64,000 nucleotides of DNA. Source: Clostridiales bacterium (lineage in GTDB: Bacteria > Bacillota > Clostridia > Saccharofermentanales > Saccharofermentanaceae). Below are positions 54,001 to 62,843 of the stretch, piece after piece; position 1 is the stretch's first letter; every line of letters begins with the position of its first letter. The position numbers and the translations under genes are program-made. The stretch is taken from positions 62,001-126,000 of the forward strand of contig JAFZBN010000021.1 in assembly GCA_017561715.1 (NCBI GenBank), in the 5' to 3' direction. Under the pieces are notes generated by a model, which was given only the letters and a program-made list of their open reading frames with translations, did no database searches and had not been told where the DNA came from.

Positions 54001-54091
54001 TATCACGGAAAGCAAGATTGATGCCCTTCAGTGCCTCGACCGGATTACCGCCAGCCGGATAGATCTTAACGATGTCTTTAAGCTCTAGCAT
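51077..54091 (-). CDS. MacB-type ABC transporter, fused ATPase and permease
   Basis: The 1004-residue protein is one chain. An N-terminal ATPase domain has ILGQSGCGKTTMLNIIGG, the signature SEMSGGQMQRVAIARAL, and IILADEPTGALDTE and VTHNPE as Walker B and H-loop. A lysine-rich linker leads to one membrane helix near residue 290 (GIIGIALIYSVS). An extracytoplasmic region of roughly 550 residues and a C-terminal three-helix FtsX-like domain follow. MacB-like pumps use mechanotransmission to export peptides or lipids or to sense antibiotics. It is much longer than E. coli MacB because of the large outside region. A MarR gene precedes it in the operon and probably controls it. Confidence 0.88.
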   Translation of the reverse strand: MLELKDIVKIYPAGGNPVEALKGINLAFRDSEFVSILGQSGCGKTTMLNIIGGLDQYTSGDLIINGRSTKEYKDRDWDTYRNHTIGFVFQTYNLIPHQNVLANVEIALSLSGVSKKERRERATEALKKVGLGDQLKKRPSEMSGGQMQRVAIARALVNNPDIILADEPTGALDTETSVQVMDILKEISKDKLVIMVTHNPELAEKYSTRIVRMLDGKITGDSAPFTEEEQKEADKIAADVAAMDKKAKKEAAEKKPSMSFFTSFSLSLKNLFTKKGRTILTSFAGSIGIIGIALIYSVSQGTHNFIDDVQEDTISAYPLEIQAQTVDLSTLLNAFVGNEEQATVHEKDAVYQKYKIYDMMNSLIAVETQENDLSSFKKYIEDEKAKGDSKLANALSGVQYGYDMNLAIYTKNVEGKIIHSDTNELMSALLGEYTKTMFNIDMSSMSSESSQSSQLMGSSMTLWSELLPGKNGEATNPVTHKQYDVIYGRWPEQYNEIVLFLDENNELNDYTLYALGLKTEEDITNMMMCALNKQPLNYSDQHWSYQEICDLEFRMVLPCDCWNYDPTTGLYVDLRQSDAGLQYLYDNGMTLKVVGIVRPNEDAVSTSHHGTIGYTHMLTEYIINESQNSEAIAAQLESPNIDVTCGLPFKEETAAVTEADKAAYFREFVTKLDDQGKADLYVKVMSIPTEKSIQDYVDLALSQLDRPTMEAMMMEQMTTEMGMDEATVKGYIEQMTDDDMKQAFAKGIREQYLAEYAAKMEQELATKTPAELAAALDQNMNKFTDAECAGFYDSALEFSLFTYDYTLIRLGCLDLDKPSAIRLYANSFENKDTVVDCIDEYNENVPELQKIKYTDYIGILMSSVTTIIDAITYVLIAFVAVSLVVSSIMIGVITLISVQERTKEIGILRSLGASKKNVSRMFNAETLIIGFTSGLLGVLITYLLLIPINIIVHSLTGLNNLTGVLPIPTAIILIIISMLLTLIAGIIPSRSAAKKDPVVALRTE

Positions 54092-54117
54092 GTTGTTCTG
54101 TCTCCATTCTTTAATTG

Positions 54118-54597
54118 TTATTCTTTGATGTCAGAATTTCTATTTCTCCAGGTTGCTTTTGTGTTCTGTTCCTTTTCTACCCGATCTACGATATCACGGA
54201 TATTTCGGCAAGACTCGATGAAGTCCTCCACCTTTTCTTTTCCGAAATGATCGACGATCGCGCCGGCATAAAGAAGGATCTCCTTTTTCTTATCCTCAAA
54301 AGCCTGAATTCCCTTCGGAGTGATGGATACCATGACTTTTCTTTTGTCGTTAGGATCCGATCTTCTGTTGATCAATTCTTTTTCGGACATTTTCTTAAGA
54401 AGGACCGCGACACGAGCCGTGCTTACATTCATGTACTCACTGATCTCGCCGGCTGTAACTTCTCTGCCGGAAGCGCAAAGAAATCCCAGGACATTACCGA
54501 TACCCATCGAAGTCATATCGATGTGCTGAAGGAATTCCAAAGGATGAATGCTGTTAAACTCGGCAAGTAAACCAAGTACTTCCTGCTCTTTTGCCAT
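54118..54597 (-). CDS. MarR-family transcriptional regulator
   Basis: The 159-residue protein has a winged helix-turn-helix: LGFLCASGREVTAGEISEYM leads into MNVSTARVAVLLKKMSEKEL, then the wing INRRSDPNDKRKVMVSITPKG with the conserved Asp-x-Arg. C-terminal helices form the dimer interface. MarR proteins release DNA when a small ligand binds. It is 26 bases from the ABC transporter gene, so it likely represses its own operon through the palindrome at its promoter and responds to a transporter substrate. AAGGTGGT precedes the ATG. Confidence 0.9.
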   Translation of the reverse strand: MAKEQEVLGLLAEFNSIHPLEFLQHIDMTSMGIGNVLGFLCASGREVTAGEISEYMNVSTARVAVLLKKMSEKELINRRSDPNDKRKVMVSITPKGIQAFEDKKKEILLYAGAIVDHFGKEKVEDFIESCRNIRDIVDRVEKEQNTKATWRNRNSDIKE

Positions 54598-54614
54598 AGT
54601 ACCACCTTAAATTG

Positions 54615-54627
54615 CTAACTGGGTTAG
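54615..54627. promoter_or_regulatory. Candidate MarR operator
   Basis: CTAAC and GTTAG form an inverted repeat around TGG, directly after the -10 box of the marR promoter. Binding here would block the start of transcription. Confidence 0.5.
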
Positions 54628-54657
54628 ATTATATGATTTTGAAGCAGAAAGTGTCAA
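54628..54657 (-). promoter_or_regulatory. marR operon promoter
   Basis: On the minus strand a perfect TTGACA (54657-54652) and a perfect TATAAT (54633-54628) are separated by 18 bases. Such a strong promoter fits a unit held off by a repressor. Confidence 0.85.
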
Positions 54658-54701
54658 TGCACAATTACACAGAAATCTGTTTATGTTTCGTGAATAATTT
54701 G

Positions 54702-56057
54702 TTACTTCTTGTCAGAAGGATTGTCAGATGAGTTATCCGGTTTTTTGAGCGGAGTGCCGTTTTTCAGGTGATCCATCCACTTACGGATCTGATTCTCATA
54801 GCCTAATGTTCCCGGCTCATAATACTTCGTTCCGACCATTTCATCCGGCAGGAACTGCATGTCTACATAGTGCTCCGGGAAATCATGTGCGTACTTATAG
54901 CCGACAGAGTATCCCATATCCAGCATTCCCTTTGCGGGCGCGTTACGAAGATGCATGGGAACTTCACCGGTACGCTTATTTGCGACGTCGGCGAGTGCTT
55001 TATCGATCGCCATATAAGCGCTGTTCGATTTGGGACTGGTCGCTACGGTAACGGCAGCTTCGGCAAGAAGTATACGCGCTTCAGGCATACCTACGGCCAT
55101 AACGCCCTGGTAAGCGGCCATGGCGACAAGGATCGCGTTTGGGTTCGCCATACCGACATCTTCCGAAGAACAGATCAGGATACGTCTGGCAAGAAATTCG
55201 ATGTCTTCTCCACTGTGAAGCGCACGGGCCAGATAGAAGATCGCGGCATCCGGATCACTTCCGCGCATGGACTTGATCATGGCGGAGATATTGTCATAGT
55301 GACTCTCCCCGTCTGTATCAAACGCAAGGGATCTCTTCTGCATGCAGTCCTGCATGATCTCTTCATCGATCTTAATGGTCCCCTTCTCATCCGGCGGCGT
55401 CGTGATATAGGCAAGTTCCAAAGAACGCAGAGCAATACGAGCGTCGCCGTTACAAAGGTCGGCAATATAAGCAAGCGTTCTATCGGAGATATCGATCGGC
55501 TCGTTTCCGAGTCCTCTTTCCTTGTCGTTAAGTGCCTGCTTTAAGATAGCGATGATATTCTCATCGGTAAGCGGCTTTAAGGAGAGTACCGTAGATCTTG
55601 AGATCAGGGCCTTATTTACCTCAAAGAATGGATTTTCAGTAGTTGCGCCGATCAGAATGACCGTTCCGTCTTCAACATGAGGAAGGAGCGCGTCCTGCTG
55701 CATCTTATTGAATCGATGGATCTCATCTACGAAAAGCACTACCCTACCATTCGGAGTCAGGATCGGGTTCTTTGCGTCTTCCACGATACGCTTGATGTCA
55801 CCAACGCCCGCTGTGACCGCATTAATGCGCTCAAATTTCGCGGAAGTGGTATGAGCGATCAAACGAGCCAGAGCCGTTTTACCGGTGCCCGGAGGGCCAA
55901 AAAGGATGATTGAGGACAGACGGTCTGCCTCGATCATCCTTCTTAACATCTTACCTTCACCAAGGATATGCTCCTGGCCGATGTATTCGGATAAAGAACG
56001 AGGCGCCATGCGGAATGCCAAAGGTTCTCTCTTTTTGTATTCCTCATTGACGCCCAT
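54702..56057 (-). CDS. rarA: Replication-associated recombination protein A (RarA/MgsA)
   Basis: The 451 residues match RarA/WRNIP1-type AAA+ proteins: LAFRMAPRSLSEYIGQEHIL, Walker A FGPPGTGKTALARLIA, and Walker B VLFVDEIHRFNKMQQD. LIGATTENPFFEVNKAL holds sensor 1, and the C-terminal tetramer domain contains DPDAAIFYLARAL. RarA acts at stalled forks with SSB. The chosen ATG has GAGG seven bases upstream; another ATG five codons earlier lacks one. It follows glyA on the same strand after 55 bases. Confidence 0.94.
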   Translation of the reverse strand: MGVNEEYKKREPLAFRMAPRSLSEYIGQEHILGEGKMLRRMIEADRLSSIILFGPPGTGKTALARLIAHTTSAKFERINAVTAGVGDIKRIVEDAKNPILTPNGRVVLFVDEIHRFNKMQQDALLPHVEDGTVILIGATTENPFFEVNKALISRSTVLSLKPLTDENIIAILKQALNDKERGLGNEPIDISDRTLAYIADLCNGDARIALRSLELAYITTPPDEKGTIKIDEEIMQDCMQKRSLAFDTDGESHYDNISAMIKSMRGSDPDAAIFYLARALHSGEDIEFLARRILICSSEDVGMANPNAILVAMAAYQGVMAVGMPEARILLAEAAVTVATSPKSNSAYMAIDKALADVANKRTGEVPMHLRNAPAKGMLDMGYSVGYKYAHDFPEHYVDMQFLPDEMVGTKYYEPGTLGYENQIRKWMDHLKNGTPLKKPDNSSDNPSDKK

Positions 56058-56112
56058 ATTATCGTTCCTCAATTTCTTTCCAAGCGGGTTACCGCTTATA
56101 CGGAAAGACTTA

Positions 56113-57357
56113 TTAGTACTTCATATCCGGATAGAGCGGATACTTAGCTGTCAGGCCGGCAACAGCAGCCTTGATGTCTTCCTTGGATTCTTCAAAGGAG
56201 AAGATCGCCTTAGCGATGCAGTCAGCGATAACATCCATATCAGCTTCCTTCATTCCACGAGCGGAAACAGCAGCTGTACCTACACGAACACCGGATGTTA
56301 CGAACGGCTTTTCCGGATCGAAAGGAATGGTGTTCTTGTTTGCTGTGATGTTTACGTCATCAAGACGAAGCTGGAGTTCCTTACCTGTAACGCCAGTACC
56401 ACGAAGGTCGATGAGCATCAGGTGGTTCTCTGTACCGCCGGAAACGAGGTTTACGCCTCTCTTCATAAGACCGTCAGCAAGAGCTGCAGCGTTCTTCACG
56501 ATCTGGCCCTGATAAGCACGGAACTCATCAGAAAGAGCCTCCTTAAAAGCAACTGCCTTAGCAGCGATGATGTGCATCAGAGGACCACCCTGCTGGCCCG
56601 GGAATACTGCGGAGTCGATCTTCTTCGCATACTCTTCTTTGCACATGATGATACCGCCACGCGGTCCTCTAAGTGTCTTATGTGTTGTTGTAGTAACGAA
56701 GTCAGCGTACGGTACCGGGTTCGGGTGAAGACCGGCAGCTACGAGACCTGCGATGTGAGCCATATCTACGAAGAGGTATGCGCCCACAGCATCAGCGATC
56801 TCACGGAACTTCTTAAAGTCGATGATCCTCGGATAAGCGGAAGCACCTGCAACGATGACCTTCGGCTTAACTTCCTTAGCAAGCTCGAGGAGCTTGTCAT
56901 AGTTGATGGTCTGTGTCTCAGGATCTACCTGATAGAACTCAGACTGATATGTGCGGCCGGAAACGTTGAGTTTCATACCGTGTGTGAGGTGTCCGCCGTG
57001 AGAAAGGTCCATACCGAGGATCTTATCGCCCGGCTCGAGGATCGCGAAGTAAACGGCAGTGTTTGCCTGAGCACCGGAGTGCGGCTGAACGTTTACGTGC
57101 TCAGCACCGAAGAGCTTCTTAGCTCTTTCGATAGCCAGGGACTCCACGATGTCAACATATTCGCATCCGCCGTAGTATCTCTTTCCCGGATAACCCTCAG
57201 CATACTTGTTTGTAAGCGGGGAACCTGCTGCCTCAAGAACAGCCTCGGTGACGAAGTTCTCAGAAGCGATCAGCTCGATCTTATTGCGCTGACGCTCAAC
57301 TTCCTGCGTAATCGCCTGAAATACCTCAGGATCTTCTGCCTTAATATGTTCAAACAT
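56113..57357 (-). CDS. glyA: Serine hydroxymethyltransferase
   Basis: The 414-residue enzyme has the standard features: [48 protein letters not shown] with the PLP Asp, and the lysine in [14 protein letters not shown]. It interconverts serine and glycine while loading one-carbon units onto tetrahydrofolate in the cytoplasm. GGAGG lies before the ATG, and about 110 bases separate it from thiI. Confidence 0.97.
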   Translation of the reverse strand: MFEHIKAEDPEVFQAITQEVERQRNKIELIASENFVTEAVLEAAGSPLTNKYAEGYPGKRYYGGCEYVDIVESLAIERAKKLFGAEHVNVQPHSGAQANTAVYFAILEPGDKILGMDLSHGGHLTHGMKLNVSGRTYQSEFYQVDPETQTINYDKLLELAKEVKPKVIVAGASAYPRIIDFKKFREIADAVGAYLFVDMAHIAGLVAAGLHPNPVPYADFVTTTTHKTLRGPRGGIIMCKEEYAKKIDSAVFPGQQGGPLMHIIAAKAVAFKEALSDEFRAYQGQIVKNAAALADGLMKRGVNLVSGGTENHLMLIDLRGTGVTGKELQLRLDDVNITANKNTIPFDPEKPFVTSGVRVGTAAVSARGMKEADMDVIADCIAKAIFSFEESKEDIKAAVAGLTAKYPLYPDMKY

Positions 57358-57467
57358 GGGATACCTCCAACAATGTGATACAAAATTACTCTAATATGAT
57401 AATCAAATTATCCTCTTCCGTAAAGTCGCAACTTGCATAAACTTCAAGGTTTTATCATGAAGAATGT

Positions 57468-58688
57468 TCACTTCGAAGTACGTTCGATCTTATAGGTCGT
57501 GATGCCCTCGACACCCTTCTGAACAAGTGTGGGAATATCGAGCTTTTCTTCCGCCTCGATGATGTGCTTTTTCTGCGGGTGTGTCTTCGGATGCTTGGCG
57601 ACGAAAACCGTGCAGCAGTCCTCATAAGGAAGGATCGATGTTTCAAAAGCACCGATACGGCGGGAAATGTTACATGTCTCTTCCTTGTCGAGTCCGATCA
57701 ACGGACGGAATACCGGCATGGTCTTAACGACTTCGTTCGTGATTTGGATCGCTTCGATCGTCTGGCTGGCGACCTGACCCAAAGACTCACCGGTGATCAA
57801 GCACTTACAGCCCTGCTTATTGGCAAGTTCTTCGGCGATCTCGAACATGATACGGCGCATCGTGATCGTCAGCATGTCCTGCGGACTGTTCTTATAAAGG
57901 TCCAGCTGGATGTCCGTGAAATTGCAAACATGCAGAAGGATCGTTCCGGAATACTGAGAGACGATCTTTGCCAGATCCTTGACCTTTTCGAGCGCGCGCT
58001 CACTGGTGTACGGATAGGAATGGAAATAGATCGCTTCGAGCTGCATACCGCGGGAAGCCATCATGTAACCGGCAACCGGGCTGTCGATACCGCCGGAAAG
58101 AAGCAACATGCCCTTGCCTGCCGTTCCGACCGGAAGACCTCTGTGGCCTTCGAGTTTTTCGCTGTAAACGAAGCGGTTTTCACGGACTTCCACATAGATG
58201 ATGAAATCCGGATTATGTACGTCAACGGTAAGCTCCGGATGCGCGATCAGGATCTTTTCTCCGACATCCGCGCAGATCTCCGGAGATGCCAGCGGGAAAC
58301 GCTTGTCGCCGCGCTTGCTCTCAACTTTAAAAGTCTTATAGTCATGCTCGGAAAGAATCTCATCTGTGAGCATAAGCGCGTGATCTTTGATGGATTCCAT
58401 ATCACCGTCAAACTTCCAGACAAGGCTTGCGGAAACAAGTCCGAATACCTGAGTTACGGCACGAAGCACCTGATTGGCGTTCTCTTTATCCTCAAGAACA
58501 TCCGGGTTAGAATCTTTCGGCTCGATCCAGATACGGGACTGGCTCTGTACGATGGAAAAAGCACCGTACTCCTTCAGTCTCCATCTCAAGTTATCGATCA
58601 GCTGTCTTTCAAACTTACCGCGGTTTAAACCCTTGAGCGCGATCTCGCCCATTCTGGCCAGAATGATGGTTCTGTACGAATTACTCAT
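57468..58688 (-). CDS. thiI: tRNA uracil 4-sulfurtransferase
   Basis: The 406 residues consist of an N-terminal ferredoxin-like/THUMP region (RMGEIALKGLNRGKFERQLI) and a PP-loop domain with LLSGGIDSPVAGYMM. VIQITNEVVKTMPVFRPL and the late EDCCTVFVAKHPKTHP follow. The C-terminal rhodanese domain of E. coli ThiI is absent, as in many Gram-positives, so sulfur must come directly from a cysteine desulfurase; one is encoded just upstream. It forms 4-thiouridine at position 8 of tRNA and may also serve thiamine synthesis. Confidence 0.95.
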   Translation of the reverse strand: MSNSYRTIILARMGEIALKGLNRGKFERQLIDNLRWRLKEYGAFSIVQSQSRIWIEPKDSNPDVLEDKENANQVLRAVTQVFGLVSASLVWKFDGDMESIKDHALMLTDEILSEHDYKTFKVESKRGDKRFPLASPEICADVGEKILIAHPELTVDVHNPDFIIYVEVRENRFVYSEKLEGHRGLPVGTAGKGMLLLSGGIDSPVAGYMMASRGMQLEAIYFHSYPYTSERALEKVKDLAKIVSQYSGTILLHVCNFTDIQLDLYKNSPQDMLTITMRRIMFEIAEELANKQGCKCLITGESLGQVASQTIEAIQITNEVVKTMPVFRPLIGLDKEETCNISRRIGAFETSILPYEDCCTVFVAKHPKTHPQKKHIIEAEEKLDIPTLVQKGVEGITTYKIERTSK

Positions 58689-58707
58689 GAATATGACTCC
58701 TTATTGA

Positions 58708-59847
58708 TTAGACCTTGTATCTCTCGTAGATCTCTTTGATCGATGTGATCGTCTGATCCAGTTCTTCTTTTGTATTAAATCTCGAGAAGCTGAATCTTAC
58801 GGCATTTGACGCGATCTCACGGCGGATGCCCATCTCGGTCAATACATAGCTGACTTTCTTCGTTTTCGAAGAGCATGCGGAAACCGTCGATACGAAGATC
58901 TCTTTTTCCTCTAAACAGTGTAACATGGTTTCCGACTGAAAGGACGGAAAAGAGACGTTGAGAACGTAAGGAAGCGCGTCCGAAGGAGAAAGGATCTCCG
59001 CGCCGAGTGCATTCAGATCGGAAGCGAACTGATCACGAAGTTCAGTCATTCTCGAAAGATTTCCGTCGATGTTCTCAAGTGCTTTTTCCAAAGCCAATGC
59101 AAAAGCACTAGCCAGGTACGGACTCTGCGTTCCGGATCTCATACCTCTCTGCTGGCCGCCGCCTAAAATCAAAGGCGCGACACGAACGCCGGACTTGATA
59201 TAAAGAAGCCCGAAGCCCTTAAGCGCATGGATCTTGTGGCCGGAAAAAGAAGCCATATCGATGCCCATACGGGATAGAGAGATCGGAAGTTTTCCAAGCG
59301 ACTGGACGCAGTCCAGATGGATCTTCGTATTTCTGTTCTTCTTATTACGGATCTCGATGATCTCCTGAAGCGGCAGGATCGATCCGGTCTCGTTATTTAC
59401 ATGCGTAAAAGTAAGAAGCGCGGTATTCTCGTCGATCGCGTCAGAAAGAGCGTCAAGATCCGGCTTACCGTCCTTGTCGACAGGGAGATAGCAGATATCA
59501 TAGCCTTCTTTTGCGAGCTTTTCGAGAGACTCCAGAGAAGCCTTATGCTCGGTCTTCGTGGAGATGACCTTCTTCCCTGCTCTCGGATTCTGATGCATAT
59601 AACCGAGGATGGAAGTATTCACAGACTCGGAACCACAGGATGTGAAATAGAGCTCATCCTTTTTACATGAAAGGAGTTTACTGATCTTATCGAGACTTTC
59701 GTTTAGGTCCTTTTCGGCCAGAACGCCAAGACGATGAAGAGATCCCGGATTACCGAAAGTCTCTTCTCCGCTCAAGGTTTCATAAACCAAACGAGCCACT
59801 TCAGGAAGTGGCTTCGTGGTTGCACTATTGTCTAGATAAATGCTCAT
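58708..59847 (-). CDS. Cysteine desulfurase partner of ThiI (NifZ/IscS family)
   Basis: This 379-residue PLP enzyme starts MSIYLDNSATTKPLPEVARLV. It has TSCGSESVNTSI, FSGHKIHALKGFGLLYI with the active lysine, and the loop FVSTVSACSSKTKKVSY with the catalytic cysteine. It lies 19 bases before thiI on the same strand, an arrangement known from Bacillus (nifZ-thiI) where the desulfurase feeds ThiI. It differs clearly from the second desulfurase about 8.9 kb to the left. Confidence 0.92.
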   Translation of the reverse strand: MSIYLDNSATTKPLPEVARLVYETLSGEETFGNPGSLHRLGVLAEKDLNESLDKISKLLSCKKDELYFTSCGSESVNTSILGYMHQNPRAGKKVISTKTEHKASLESLEKLAKEGYDICYLPVDKDGKPDLDALSDAIDENTALLTFTHVNNETGSILPLQEIIEIRNKKNRNTKIHLDCVQSLGKLPISLSRMGIDMASFSGHKIHALKGFGLLYIKSGVRVAPLILGGGQQRGMRSGTQSPYLASAFALALEKALENIDGNLSRMTELRDQFASDLNALGAEILSPSDALPYVLNVSFPSFQSETMLHCLEEKEIFVSTVSACSSKTKKVSYVLTEMGIRREIASNAVRFSFSRFNTKEELDQTITSIKEIYERYKV

Positions 59848-59884
59848 ATTCTATCCTTACATATCCTCGTTGATTAAGAAAGGA

Positions 59885-61318
59885 TCAAACGTTCAGTTCA
59901 GGCTCTTCCATATCGAGCTCGCAAGCGTACATCTTCAGGATCGGCTCAACGTCGTTCTTCAGGAAAGATGTGACCTGCTCAGGGCAACGACCGATATAGA
60001 GCTTCGGATCCAGAAGTGTATCCAGGGAATCCTTATCCAGGCCAAATGCCGGGTCATCAGCGATGCGTGTCAGGAGGTCGTTCGGAAGACCTTCTTCCTT
60101 AACTACCTTACCGGCTGCCATGGAGTGAACACGGATCTTCTCGTGAAGCTCCTGACGGTCACCACCGCGCTTAACAGCTTCCATCATGATGTTCTCAGTC
60201 GCCATGAACGGCAGTTCATTCATGATGTGGTTATGGATCATCTTCGGATAAACAACGAGTCCGGAGGCAACGTTGAGATAGATGCTCAGGATCGCGTCTA
60301 CTGCGAGGAAAGCTTCCGGTACGGAAATACGCTTATTCGCGGAGTCATCGAGTGTTCTTTCGAACCACTGCTCAGAAGCGGTCATTGCCGGGTTCAGAGC
60401 GTTCGCGATGACATAACGGGACAGTGAGCAGATACGCTCGGATCTCATCGGGTTTCTCTTATACGCCATAGCGGAAGAACCGATCTGTGTCTTCTCGAAA
60501 GGCTCTTCGATCTCTTTCAGGTGCTGAAGGAGACGGATGTCGTTGCTGAACTTATGCGCGGATGTCGCAATACCGGAAAGTGTATTGAGGACCTTTGCGT
60601 CGAGCTTTCTTGTATATGTCTGACCGGATACGGAGATGGAAGCTTCAAAACCCATCTTCTCCGCGATCATCTGGTCAAGCTTTTCAACCTTCTCGTGGTC
60701 ACCCTGGAAAAGATCGAGGAAGCTCGCCTGAGTACCTGTTGTACCCTTGCAGCCGAGAGGCTTGAGGCAGGACAGTGTGTAATCGAGTTCATCGAGGTCG
60801 ATCAGGAGATCCTGGAGCCACAATGTAGCACGCTTACCTACAGTTACGAGCTGAGCCGGCTGGAAATGAGTAAAACCAAGTGTCGGCATCGCCTTATACT
60901 CGTCAGCGAACTTAGCGAGTTTTTCGATAACGGCAAGAAGTCTCTTTCTTGTCAGGATCAAAGCTTCATGCATCAGAAGGATATCTGTGTTATCTCCTAC
61001 ATAGCAGGATGTAGCGCCGAGGTGGATGATTCCCTTTGCCTTCGGGCACTGCTCACCATAAGCATGTACGTGCGCCATTACGTCATGACGAACGAGCTTT
61101 TCTTCTCTTGCAGCGACATCATAGTTGATATCTTCCTTGGAGGCCTCGAGCTCGGCGATCTGTTCATCAGTGATGTTCAGGCCAAGTTCTTTTTCACAGG
61201 AAGCTAAGTAGATCCAGAGCTGTCTCCATGTTTTAAACTTATGATCAGGCGAGAAGATCGCCTTCATTTCCTTACTGGAATAACGGGAATTCAGCGGGCT
61301 TTCGTAGATATCCTTCAT
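59885..61318 (-). CDS. purB: Adenylosuccinate lyase
   Basis: The 477-residue fumarase-superfamily protein carries HDVMAHVHAYGEQCP and IHLGATSCYVGDNTDI. The signature IGSSAMAYKRNPMRSERICS contains the flexible loop Ser. Its length and the C-terminal extension match the human-like class of PurB. It removes fumarate in two steps of purine synthesis. The gene begins three bases after the AspT-type aminotransferase, so the two share a transcript. Confidence 0.95.
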   Translation of the reverse strand: MKDIYESPLNSRYSSKEMKAIFSPDHKFKTWRQLWIYLASCEKELGLNITDEQIAELEASKEDINYDVAAREEKLVRHDVMAHVHAYGEQCPKAKGIIHLGATSCYVGDNTDILLMHEALILTRKRLLAVIEKLAKFADEYKAMPTLGFTHFQPAQLVTVGKRATLWLQDLLIDLDELDYTLSCLKPLGCKGTTGTQASFLDLFQGDHEKVEKLDQMIAEKMGFEASISVSGQTYTRKLDAKVLNTLSGIATSAHKFSNDIRLLQHLKEIEEPFEKTQIGSSAMAYKRNPMRSERICSLSRYVIANALNPAMTASEQWFERTLDDSANKRISVPEAFLAVDAILSIYLNVASGLVVYPKMIHNHIMNELPFMATENIMMEAVKRGGDRQELHEKIRVHSMAAGKVVKEEGLPNDLLTRIADDPAFGLDKDSLDTLLDPKLYIGRCPEQVTSFLKNDVEPILKMYACELDMEEPELNV

Positions 61319-61321
61319 GTC

Positions 61322-62611
61322 TTACTCCTCCAAAAGTTTTCTTACAGCTGCTAGTTTAGCACAAACGGCGAAAACTGTAACGGCAGTTTCGATATCTTCT
61401 ACCTTCGGGAAGCTCGGAGCGATACGAAGGTTGCTGTCGTTCGGATCCTTCTTATAAGGATATGTCGCGCCGGCAGGTGTAAACGCTACACCGCACTCCT
61501 TGGCAAGACGGACTGTCTCTTTCGCTGTGCCGTTCAGAAGATAAACGGATACGAAGTAACCACCCAGAGGAGAATTCCAGTGCGCGATACCGCTGCCCAT
61601 AAATTCATCGTCAAGGATCTTCAGTACCATCTCGAATTTCGGACGAAGGATCTCGGCCTGCTTGGACATGACCTTCTTAACTGCCTCGAGGTTCGGGATG
61701 TATTTCGCGTGCATCAGCTGAATGATCTTATTCGGACCGATGGACTGTACGCCGAGGTACTTTCTCGCGCGGGTTGTGTTCTCCTCGTTAGCCGCCATGC
61801 AAGCGATACCGGAACCGGCAAAAGAGATCTTACTTGTAGAAGCGAACTCATAAACACGGTTCGGGTTACCTGCCTCACGGCAGAGCTTGAGGATATCCGG
61901 GAGAGTTCCCTGTCTGGAAGGTTCATCATAAAGGTGATGCACTACATAAGCGTTATCCCAGAGGATCCTGAAATCCGGAGCCGCAGTCTTCATGGATGCC
62001 ATGCGCTTACAGACTTCCTCGGAGTAGATATATCCGTCCGGATTGCTGTAAAGCGGCATCGCCCACATACCAAGGATCGAAGCGTCCTCAGCAACAAGCT
62101 TTTCGACCATATCCATATCCGGACCATCTTCATTAAGCGGAACCGGGATCAGCTCAAAACCGAGAGTCTCGGTAACGAGGAAGTGTCTGTCATAACCCGG
62201 AACCGGGCAGAGCCACTTACGGCCTTCGATCTGGCCCCACGGCTTAGAAGATTCGATCTCGCCGAAGATCAAGGAACGGGAAAGTGTATCGTACATCAGC
62301 TGAAGGCTGGAGTTATTACCTACAGTTACGAGTTCAGGATCGATACCCAGGATCTCACCGAAGAGATTTCTGGATTCCTTAATGCCGAACGGAACACCGT
62401 AGTTACGGCAGTCAGAACCGTCTTCCGCCTTGAGGTTATTTGTATCAAGCAGGGTCGGCATTTCATTTGCGATGTCCAGCTGATCCGGACTCGGCTTACC
62501 TCGCGTCATATCCAGAGCCAGATTTCGGGATTTCAGTTCGTTGTAACGCATCTCCAAAATCTTGAGAGTATCTTTCAATTCCGCCTTACTCAGTTCAAGA
62601 TAAGTCTTCAT
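61322..62611 (-). CDS. Aspartate aminotransferase, AspT-type class I
   Basis: The 429-residue PLP enzyme belongs to the AspT (PF12897-like) group, shown by LALDMTRGKPSPDQLDIANE, GSDCRNYGVPFGIKESRNLF and VGNNSSLQLMYDTLSRSL. The Schiff-base lysine is in STSKISFAGSGIACMA, and IAPSFPKVEDIE contains the carboxylate-binding Arg region. It would make aspartate from oxaloacetate, which purine synthesis consumes next door. The ATG follows AAGGAGG by nine bases; a longer frame upstream runs into the promoter region. Confidence 0.85.
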   Translation of the reverse strand: MKTYLELSKAELKDTLKILEMRYNELKSRNLALDMTRGKPSPDQLDIANEMPTLLDTNNLKAEDGSDCRNYGVPFGIKESRNLFGEILGIDPELVTVGNNSSLQLMYDTLSRSLIFGEIESSKPWGQIEGRKWLCPVPGYDRHFLVTETLGFELIPVPLNEDGPDMDMVEKLVAEDASILGMWAMPLYSNPDGYIYSEEVCKRMASMKTAAPDFRILWDNAYVVHHLYDEPSRQGTLPDILKLCREAGNPNRVYEFASTSKISFAGSGIACMAANEENTTRARKYLGVQSIGPNKIIQLMHAKYIPNLEAVKKVMSKQAEILRPKFEMVLKILDDEFMGSGIAHWNSPLGGYFVSVYLLNGTAKETVRLAKECGVAFTPAGATYPYKKDPNDSNLRIAPSFPKVEDIETAVTVFAVCAKLAAVRKLLEE

Positions 62612-62793
62612 GACATTGGCCTCCTTGCCATTGCTTGTAATTTCGCTCGAAAAGCACTTGAAAAGAAATTTGATTTCTTCGGTCTTGCATTTTCGCAAAA
62701 TCTTTCGCGCTTTTAGCCTTGTATATTATGTTATAAATGAAAGTATTTGACAAGCAACTTGCAAGACAATATTTGATTTTCGCTGAAATATAC

Positions 62794-62819
62794 AAAAGAA
62801 CCCGTTTTCACGGGTTCTT
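62794..62819 (-). terminator. Terminator after yraN
   Basis: AAGAACCCGT pairs perfectly with ACGGGTTCTT around a four-base loop; on the minus strand the stem ends in TTCTTTTGTAT. Confidence 0.8.
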
Positions 62820-62843
62820 CAATGACATTTTAACGAGTGAATA

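Noticed and set aside
55885..57378. A 497-codon plus-strand open frame.
   Set aside because: It runs opposite glyA and the start of rarA, both unmistakable; the translated protein is low in structure and has no motif.
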